From positions 1-10,664 of the forward strand of contig JAITAN010000147.1 in the NCBI GenBank assembly GCA_031284105.1: DNA of 10,664 bases, written 5' to 3'. Under the pieces are notes generated by a model. The model searched no databases and was not told the DNA's origin. It saw only the letters and a list, made by a program, of their open reading frames with translations. The stretch's first letter is position 1. The number at the start of each line of letters is the position of its first letter. The position numbers and the translations under genes are program-made. This DNA comes from Treponema sp. Its GTDB lineage: Bacteria > Spirochaetota > Spirochaetia > Treponematales > Breznakiellaceae. Shown here in pieces: positions 5,337-10,664 of the stretch.

Positions 5337-7093
5337 CGGAAACAAGAGAAGATGTAGCGCTTGATCCTGCAGTTATAAAACTGATTGAACATGCAAAAGA
5401 AAAGAAAGTCCTCTCGTATGAGGAGCTTTCCGATTATTTGCCCGAATACATCACCAATACCGAAAAAATCGAGGAAGTGTGGGCGCTTTTGCAGAAGAAC
5501 AACGTACAGCTTATTGAAGACGAACCTTTAACCGATGATGAGACCGAAGAAGAAATAGAAAAAAACCAGAATTCCGAAAAGAAGCGTATGGTAACAACCA
5601 CCGGTAAGGAGTCCGCTGTCGATGACCCGATAAAACTGTACTTACGGGAGATCGGGAGGGAAAACCTTTTAACCGCGGAACAGGAAATCGAACTTTCCAA
5701 GCTGATGGAAGACGGAAAAAATATCATCCAGAACGTTGTCAAGAAATCGGGTCTCATTATAGGCGAATTTTATCAGATTGGCGAGAAGGCTTTTACAAGA
5801 AAAGATTTTAAGGAGATGAACCTTTCCAAGAAGGAAATGACCGAACACCAGAGTGAACACCGCAGGCTCAATCAGTTCTACAAAGAAACGCTTAAAGCCA
5901 TTTTTCCGGATATAAAGGCGTATATGGAGATGAAGCGGCGTACCATAAACCGGGGTGGAAACCTTTTCGAAAACAGGGAGCTTGCCGCGCTCCGTGCCAA
6001 AATTATGTCGGTTATTGATAAAGCGGAGATTCATCCTGAAGAAATTCTGAGTTTTTCTGAAAAATTTATTCTCGCCTCTAAGAAGATCAAACGATATAAG
6101 AAGGAGCAAGAACGGCTTGAAAAATACCTGTGCGTTAGCTCCATGAGAGAATTACGCAGCTTGGGCAGAGGGATCGCTGTGCGGGAGCAGCGGGAGCGTA
6201 TTGAGGCGGCGCTTGGGCTTTCCGCAGACGAGATCAAGGAGAATATACGCCTGATTCAGCTTACGGAAAAGAAATTGCTCCAGATGAATGCCGAGTTTGA
6301 GGAGGCTATCGATAATATTAACGCTATGGCAAGAGAGATCAACCGTGGACGTGTTATGCTGAAAAACGCTAAAGACAGGCTCATCAAGGCGAATTTACGG
6401 CTTGTGGTGTCCATCGCCAAGAAGTACACGAATCGCGGATTGCACTTTTTCGATCTGGTGCAGGAGGGTAACATAGGACTTATCAAAGCGGTTGAAAAGT
6501 TTGAATACCAGAAGGGCTTCAAGTTCTCAACGTACGCGACATGGTGGATTCGCCAGGCTATAACCCGTTCCATTTCGGATCAGGCGCGTACGATCCGAGT
6601 GCCGGTTCACATGATCGAGCAGATCAACAAGGTGGTGCGCGAGTCCCGGCAGCTCATGCAAGTGTTGGGCAGAGATCCTTCTGATGACGAGATCGCGGAA
6701 AAACTCGGTTGGACGAGCCAAAAAGTGAAAAGTGTGAAGAACGTTGCCCGCGAACCGATTTCCCTTGAAACGCCTATCGGCGAGGAAGATGATTCGCTTT
6801 TAGGAGACTTCATTGAAGACAAGGAAGCCGAGAATCCCGCGAATCGTACGGCGTTTGTGCTGCTGCAAGATCATCTTGCCGAAGTACTCAATACCCTGCC
6901 GCGCCGCGAGCGTGAGGTGCTTGAGATGCGTTTTGGTTTCGGTGACGGTTATTCCCTGACGCTTGAAGAAGTAGGGCTTTGCTTCAACGTTACCCGTGAG
7001 CGTATCCGGCAGATCGAGGCGAAGGCGTTGAGGAGATTGAGGAATCCGCGCTTGAGTAACAAGATTAAAGATTATTTGGATCATTTAAATTAG
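5333..7093 (+). CDS. rpoD: RNA polymerase primary sigma factor (sigma-70, RpoD)
   Basis: The product (586 aa) is the housekeeping sigma factor that directs RNA polymerase to -10/-35 promoters. Residues 10-70 form a region 1.1-like domain. Region 1.2 begins at DPIKLYLREIG (98-108). A long non-conserved helical region follows (about 130-345). Regions 2.1-2.4 run from about 350 to 430 and include ANLRLVVSIAKKYTNRG, FKFSTYATWWIRQAI and RTIRVPVHMIE. Region 3 follows, then region 4 (about 517-575) with LPRREREVLEMRFG and the -35 recognition helix VTRERIRQIEAKALRRLR. The ATG overlaps the dnaG stop as ATGA, so translation is probably coupled. The dnaG-rpoD pairing is widespread in bacteria. Nothing is missing from the conserved regions. 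Confidence 0.98.
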   Translation: MTETREDVALDPAVIKLIEHAKEKKVLSYEELSDYLPEYITNTEKIEEVWALLQKNNVQLIEDEPLTDDETEEEIEKNQNSEKKRMVTTTGKESAVDDPIKLYLREIGRENLLTAEQEIELSKLMEDGKNIIQNVVKKSGLIIGEFYQIGEKAFTRKDFKEMNLSKKEMTEHQSEHRRLNQFYKETLKAIFPDIKAYMEMKRRTINRGGNLFENRELAALRAKIMSVIDKAEIHPEEILSFSEKFILASKKIKRYKKEQERLEKYLCVSSMRELRSLGRGIAVREQRERIEAALGLSADEIKENIRLIQLTEKKLLQMNAEFEEAIDNINAMAREINRGRVMLKNAKDRLIKANLRLVVSIAKKYTNRGLHFFDLVQEGNIGLIKAVEKFEYQKGFKFSTYATWWIRQAITRSISDQARTIRVPVHMIEQINKVVRESRQLMQVLGRDPSDDEIAEKLGWTSQKVKSVKNVAREPISLETPIGEEDDSLLGDFIEDKEAENPANRTAFVLLQDHLAEVLNTLPRREREVLEMRFGFGDGYSLTLEEVGLCFNVTRERIRQIEAKALRRLRNPRLSNKIKDYLDHLN

Positions 7094-7103
7094 AGGAGAA
7101 AAT

Positions 7104-7955
7104 ATGGTAATGGATGACATTTTTGACAAGCTGCGCAGGTTGCAGGATATACTGTCAAAAAAGATTGAGTTGGAGCAGGCGATTGAGGAGAGTCCCAAAA
7201 TTTTGATCGCTCAGGAAGAGGTTTCAGCCCGCTACAAAAAAAGTTTTATTGAGAGGAACCAAGAATATGAAAAGATAAGGGCTACGGTAGGCGAATTTCG
7301 TAATCTGCTTTTTGAGGCAGAAAGCACCCGTGAACGGGCGGAAAGAAATATCGGTTCCGCCGAAACGTTTAATATGCGGGAATATGAAATTCTGGATAAG
7401 GAACGCCGAGATTCCGCGGAAAAAGAGCAGCAGTACCGTAAGGATGTACAGCGGGAAGAGCGTATTCTTTCTGATCTGAATGAAGAGATCAAACGGCTCA
7501 CCGGTCTCATTGAGATGCAGGAGTCGGAGTTATCGGAACGTAGGAAGAGCATTGATGAAAATGTGTCCGCGAAAAAGTCCTTGCTGGGTGAACTTGAGGC
7601 GCAGGAGAAAGAAATTTCTTCCGGTCTTGACAAGGAATTGCTCTTCAAATTCGACCGTATCATCAGGCATAAGATGGGAAAAGGTATTGTCGCCATCAAG
7701 GGCGGCGTGTGTACCGGATGCCACATGATACTGCCTGCCCAGTTTGCCAACCGTGTGCATGAGGGCGAGGAAGTTGTTTTCTGTCCGTATTGTTCACGTA
7801 TTCTCTTTTATGAAGAATCCGATCAGGAGATTGAGGAGGAAGACTACTTTGACAATGATACTGCCGGCAGCCTTTCCGATCTTGAAGGGTTAGACGAAGA
7901 AGAGGAAGAAGAAGAGGAAGAAGAAGAAAAGATAAGCGTGGACTTCGACGAGTAA
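7104..7955 (+). CDS. Coiled-coil protein with C4 zinc ribbon (zf-RING_7, former DUF164 family)
   Basis: ATG at 7104 is preceded by GAGGAG (7093-7098), 10 bases after the rpoD stop; a second in-frame ATG at 7110 is an alternative. The product has 283 aa. Residues 5-185 are almost wholly charged heptad-like coiled coil. A zinc ribbon follows with C203-x2-C206 (GVCTGCHMILP) and C227-x2-C230 (FCPYCSRILFY). The last 45 residues are a strongly acidic tail with eleven consecutive glutamates (7899-7931). Zinc ribbon and coiled coil place it in the family that includes Helicobacter HP0958/FlgZ and chlamydial CdsZ, which are chaperone- or RNA-binding-type factors for flagella or secretion. Its role in spirochaetes is not settled. 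It is probably co-transcribed with dnaG and rpoD. Confidence 0.9.
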   Translation: MVMDDIFDKLRRLQDILSKKIELEQAIEESPKILIAQEEVSARYKKSFIERNQEYEKIRATVGEFRNLLFEAESTRERAERNIGSAETFNMREYEILDKERRDSAEKEQQYRKDVQREERILSDLNEEIKRLTGLIEMQESELSERRKSIDENVSAKKSLLGELEAQEKEISSGLDKELLFKFDRIIRHKMGKGIVAIKGGVCTGCHMILPAQFANRVHEGEEVVFCPYCSRILFYEESDQEIEEEDYFDNDTAGSLSDLEGLDEEEEEEEEEEEKISVDFDE

Positions 7956-8056
7956 AATAAAAAATACAAGACTTTTCCAAAATGCGATCAATCTTGCCGG
8001 TTCGTACACCGTAGTTCGGGATGCATGGTGGTTTTGTCTTGAAGGAACGAATGAGC

Positions 8057-8486
<430 letters not shown>

Positions 8487-8601
8487 TTTTATCTTTTTTA
8501 TCTAATAAACTACGTTCTTCAGACGATTTTGTCGGGGATAATTGCGATTGCGAAAATGTGTTGTGTGTTTACTGCTAGTGCCCGAGCGCCGCCGCTTTCT
8601 T

Positions 8602-8856
8602 TTAATCCGCATCCGGCTCTTTCCGCGCTTTGCGCCGCCATTCGGCAAGAAAACGCTCATACGCGGCAATGGTCGCGGACATTACAATATCCTGCACTTC
8701 TCCGCGTCCAAGCCAATTATCGCCGTCCAGTTTGTAGAGGCTTTCCAGTAGGGATTCGATCTCCTCAATCGTACAAGCGGTGGAGACGCGGCGGCGTTCA
8801 AGCCCCCGCATCTCCTGTTCAAAGGTTTTTTCGTATGTTAATTCACGCCAATCCAC
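8602..8856 (-). CDS. Small conserved-looking hypothetical protein (84 aa)
   Basis: The start is GTG at 8856-8854, with GGAG about 7 bases upstream on the minus strand, 12 bases after the stop codon of the M23 peptidase gene. The product begins MDWRELTYEKTFEQEMRGLE and is predicted largely helical and charged, with no signal peptide, membrane segment or cysteine pair. A middle stretch (IEEIESLLESLYKLDGDNW) looks like an amphipathic helix pair, and the C-terminus is rich in Arg and Lys. I do not recognise the family. Tight spacing and a good ribosome site support co-expression with the peptidase gene, so a cytoplasmic partner or an unrelated second cistron is likely. Confidence 0.72.
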   Translation of the reverse strand: MDWRELTYEKTFEQEMRGLERRRVSTACTIEEIESLLESLYKLDGDNWLGRGEVQDIVMSATIAAYERFLAEWRRKARKEPDAD

Positions 8857-8868
8857 GTAAACTCCGGC

Positions 8869-9900
8869 TCATCGCAGCAAAAGGCGCGGGTTTACCGTAA
8901 CACCGTTCTTGTACACGGTGAAATGCAGGTGGGGAGCGGTACTGCGTCCGGTACTGCCTACATCCCCGATCTGCTCTCCCGCGTTGATGTAGGCGCCCGT
9001 TTTGGTACGGAGAACGCTCATATGCGCATAAAGGGTACGGTAACCGCCCGAATGTCTAATGACTACATAGTTGCCGTAAGAATCACTCCAGCCCGCAAAC
9101 GTTACCTGTCCAGCCATAGCGGCGCGTATCGGCGTACCCGTACGGGCGCTTATGTCCATACCGTTGTGGAATTCGCGAGAACCGCTGCCGAACGGATCGT
9201 AACGGTACCCGTACACGTCTGTAATGTAACCGCGGGCAGGCCACTGGAAGATATCCCCGTTAATTTCCTGCAACTCAAGGTTGTTTACCTTGATGCCGGG
9301 AATAAATACGCTTTTAGTTTCCGTTCCGAATTTTTCATTTATATCCATAAATAATTCATTTGCACTCTGTATAGAACCCGCAAAGGCTTGTAATTCCGGT
9401 TCCGAAGGAGGAATCCCCTGGTATTTTTTATTTTGGGAAAGTCCTTTTATAAACTCGTTTAAGGTCGGCAGTTTTTTCTCCGTTTCTATTCTTTCAACTT
9501 TTACAAGCACGCCGTCCTGATTTGGAATTTTGATGACCTGCCCTATCTGCAATGTTCTGGCATTTGTTATATTATTTATCGATATGAGGGTTCCCTGTTC
9601 GAGCGCAAACCGCTGCGCGATTTCCCCAATCGTATCGCCTTTCTGAACCGTATAAGAAGTGTACAGCAGCATCTTCGGCTTGGAGAATTCTTCCGGTTCG
9701 ATTTCGACCGCAGTCCCCGTTTCCATACCGATCTGCGTATCGGCGGCAACGGTAAGTCCAAGACCGCCGCGCGCTTCCATCACTTCCGCCTGCGGTTCAG
9801 ACTTGATTACCGTACCTTTTTTAGGAAAAATCAACGCCGCTACACACGCTATGAGCGTACAGAGCAATCCTATTCTTAAAAAGGTGTTAAATCTCACCAT
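8869..9900 (-). CDS. Membrane-anchored LysM-M23 peptidoglycan endopeptidase or its regulator
   Basis: The product (343 aa from the ATG at 9900) acts on the cell wall. AAGGAG (9919-9914) is 13 bases from this ATG and 10 from an adjacent in-frame TTG (9903), so the start could be one codon earlier. A single hydrophobic segment near residues 7-26 anchors or exports it. One LysM domain (about 82-126, YTVQKGDTIGEIAQRF … IGQVIKIP) binds peptidoglycan. The C-terminal M23/LytM domain (about 225-340) keeps all expected residues: H245 and D249 (HNGMD), H293 (YAHM), and H324/H326 (HLHF), so it should be an active zinc endopeptidase. Such enzymes cut cross-links during growth and division. The 84-residue gene follows at 12 bases. 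A strong upstream promoter lies at 10141-10169, with a long leader between. Confidence 0.93.
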   Translation of the reverse strand: MVRFNTFLRIGLLCTLIACVAALIFPKKGTVIKSEPQAEVMEARGGLGLTVAADTQIGMETGTAVEIEPEEFSKPKMLLYTSYTVQKGDTIGEIAQRFALEQGTLISINNITNARTLQIGQVIKIPNQDGVLVKVERIETEKKLPTLNEFIKGLSQNKKYQGIPPSEPELQAFAGSIQSANELFMDINEKFGTETKSVFIPGIKVNNLELQEINGDIFQWPARGYITDVYGYRYDPFGSGSREFHNGMDISARTGTPIRAAMAGQVTFAGWSDSYGNYVVIRHSGGYRTLYAHMSVLRTKTGAYINAGEQIGDVGSTGRSTAPHLHFTVYKNGVTVNPRLLLR

Positions 9901-9936
9901 CAAGCCGCGCTATCTCCTTTATACTTTGGAGAGGGG

Positions 9937-9964
9937 GTTCCTACGGTCCGGTTTACATAGGAAC
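9937..9964 (-). promoter_or_regulatory. Inverted repeat close upstream of the M23 gene
   Basis: GTTCCTA (9937-9943) and TAGGAAC (9958-9964) form a perfect 7-bp inverted repeat with 14 bases between. It lies just upstream of the ribosome binding site on the minus-strand transcript and could be a leader hairpin or an operator. Confidence 0.35.
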
Positions 9965-10111
9965 ATTCCCTTGCCAATCAGAATATAGTATGCACGCTTC
10001 GTAAGCCGCCGCAGGCAATTCTACGACGGCCTGCTTTACCGGTGAAACTTAGGCTGATAGAACAAACTCTAACAATCCGGCGCTCTCTGATTCCACAGGC
10101 ATCGGGTTCAT
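9953..10111 (-). pseudogene. Protein-like frame with an internal stop in the leader of the M23 gene
   Basis: On the minus strand, an ATG at 10111 opens MNPMPVESESAGLLEF and runs 20 codons to a TAA at 10051-10049. In the same frame, a further 31 codons read VSPVKQAVVELPAAAYEA, then CILYSDWQGNVPM, to a TAA at 9955-9953. Both halves look like real protein, which suggests one small gene of about 52 codons broken by a stop, or two small peptides. There is no strong ribosome site before 10111. It sits about 25 bases downstream of the predicted transcription start. I do not recognise it. Confidence 0.3.
10011..10034. repeat. GC-rich 6-bp inverted repeat
   Basis: GCAGGC (10011-10016) pairs with GCCTGC (10029-10034) around 12 bases, flanked further out by GTAA and TTAC. 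It lies inside the protein-like frame of the M23 leader. The hairpin could affect read-through, but no T-run accompanies it. Confidence 0.3.
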
Positions 10112-10140
10112 GCGTCCGCATACATTTTCATTATTTGATA

Positions 10141-10169
10141 AATTTATCATCATCTATCATTCTTGTCAA
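10141..10169 (-). promoter_or_regulatory. Strong sigma-70 promoter reading toward the M23 gene
   Basis: On the minus strand a perfect TTGACA (10169-10164) is followed after exactly 17 bases by TAAATT (10146-10141). Transcription would start near 10134 and give a leader of roughly 230 bases before the M23 start. A nine-T run on the plus strand (from 10175) forms an A-tract immediately upstream of the -35 box, which resembles an UP element. Confidence 0.6.
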
Positions 10170-10206
10170 GCGTACTTTTTTTTTTGTTTCCTTCGGTATG
10201 AAAAAC

Positions 10207-10276
10207 TCGGCAATACTAACGGAAGATTCGGCAATACTAATGAGAAGTTCAGCCCGGTACCGAAAGGCTCGGCAAT
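10207..10276. repeat. Short tandem-type direct repeat, 21-bp period
   Basis: TCGGCAATACTAA occurs at 10207-10219 and again at 10228-10240, exactly 21 bases apart. A shorter copy, TCGGCAAT, occurs at 10269-10276, close to two further periods away. It lies between the end of the right-edge gene and the M23 promoter, outside any gene I accept. It could be a degenerate minisatellite or iterated protein-binding sites. Confidence 0.45.
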
Positions 10277-10285
10277 GGGGTCCCG

Positions 10286-10664
10286 TCAGATTTTTTGTGT
10301 AAATGCCGGCGGGCGCTCCGGTCTCAAATCCCGGGCTTCTTTTACTCCGAAAGCATATTTGTCTATATCTTTTCCCCGAAATATAGCTTCGGCGTTTTTT
10401 GAAGCTTTTGATAATAAATGACTAAGCCCCCATGTGCCGCCAAAAGTACGCGGAGCCATTTCAAATAGATACAAATATAAATTTCTGTCAATATAATTAT
10501 TCCGTAAGTCAAAATAATCAGACAATGACAATATATTCTTTGCCGGCAGAACAGAAATAATATATTCATATTTATTGAATGGAAAAACTGATTGCAGCTC
10601 CTCAAGTTCCTGCTTAAAATTCTTCTCATCACTCAATTTGCTAATAAGCCGATCAAGTTCACAT
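10286..10664 (-). CDS. Partial: C-terminal part of unidentified protein, possibly restriction-modification related
   Basis: The frame is open from the right edge of the window to a TGA at 10288-10286, so the true start lies outside; internal TTG/ATG codons lack ribosome sites. About 125 residues are visible. A helical N-proximal part is followed by LSLSDYFDLRNNYIDRN and then YLFEMAPRTFGGTWG. That (F-E-x-A-P-R-T-F-G-x-x-W-G) pattern reminds me of the N-terminal part of some type II restriction endonucleases, though I cannot name the family. The C-terminus carries IFRGKDIDKYAFG, resembling the R-G-(K/R)-D-I-x-x-Y motif of Eco57I-like methylase/endonucleases. If both hints are right, the gene ends too early for a full nuclease and may be a truncated or fused remnant. 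It is AT-rich compared with the core genes. Confidence 0.6.
   Translation of the reverse strand, partial: CELDRLISKLSDEKNFKQELEELQSVFPFNKYEYIISVLPAKNILSLSDYFDLRNNYIDRNLYLYLFEMAPRTFGGTWGLSHLLSKASKNAEAIFRGKDIDKYAFGVKEARDLRPERPPAFTQKI

Noticed and set aside
8529..8900. Overlapping plus-strand frames of 123 and 69 codons
   Set aside because: They are antisense to the 84-residue minus-strand gene, have Arg/Pro/Ala-rich products and lack ribosome sites.
8923..9354. 143-codon plus-strand frame
   Set aside because: It is a shadow of the M23 peptidase gene, whose catalytic motifs on the minus strand are unambiguous.
10207..10276. CRISPR-like array
   Set aside because: Repeats are only 13 bp with 8-bp gaps and two full copies, which is too short for CRISPR repeats and spacers.
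10042..10421. Plus-strand frames of 86 and 103 codons over the 21-bp repeats
   Set aside because: No ribosome site, and they run antisense to the better-supported minus-strand gene at the right edge.

Overview
The window looks like chromosomal DNA of a treponeme-type spirochaete. This is inferred from the gene order primase (dnaG), major sigma factor (rpoD), coiled-coil C4 zinc-ribbon protein and then the RNase P RNA gene (rnpB), an order I associate with Treponema. The protein style (LysM/M23 envelope peptidase, secreted caspase-like protein) fits this. Species cannot be fixed from the sequence alone; a gut or environmental Treponema is a reasonable guess.

Left part (1-2659). At the left edge, reading left, are the first codons of what looks like a molybdopterin-binding xanthine dehydrogenase/aldehyde oxidase large subunit. 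Divergent from it is a well-formed cobalamin riboswitch with its own candidate promoter. No recognisable B12 gene follows: only a 14-codon ORF and a 77-residue ORF of unknown function lie downstream. After a strong sigma-70 promoter comes an AT-rich gene for a secreted caspase-fold protease with a duplicated C-terminal domain.

Middle gap (2660-3437). This is mostly debris: a nested inverted repeat, the first codons of an IS3-type transposase OrfA, weak promoter-like sequence, a short broken protein-like frame, and two hairpin-forming inverted repeats just ahead of dnaG.

Core block (3438-8490, + strand). dnaG and rpoD overlap by 4 bases and the zinc-ribbon gene follows after 10 bases, so the three are probably co-transcribed. 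They link replication priming and housekeeping transcription. DnaG carries an unusual insert of about 25 residues. rnpB follows about 100 bases later; its terminal P1 stem is followed by a T-run.

Right part (8490-10664, - strand). A strong minus-strand promoter at 10141-10169 reads through a roughly 230-base leader, containing a broken protein-like frame and inverted repeats, into a LysM-M23 peptidase gene and a closely spaced 84-residue gene. At the right edge is the C-terminal part of an unidentified minus-strand gene that may be a restriction-modification remnant, followed by a short 21-bp-period repeat.

The housekeeping block is ordinary. The interesting parts are the apparently orphaned B12 riboswitch, the caspase-like protein, the decayed gap before dnaG, and the leader ahead of the M23 gene.
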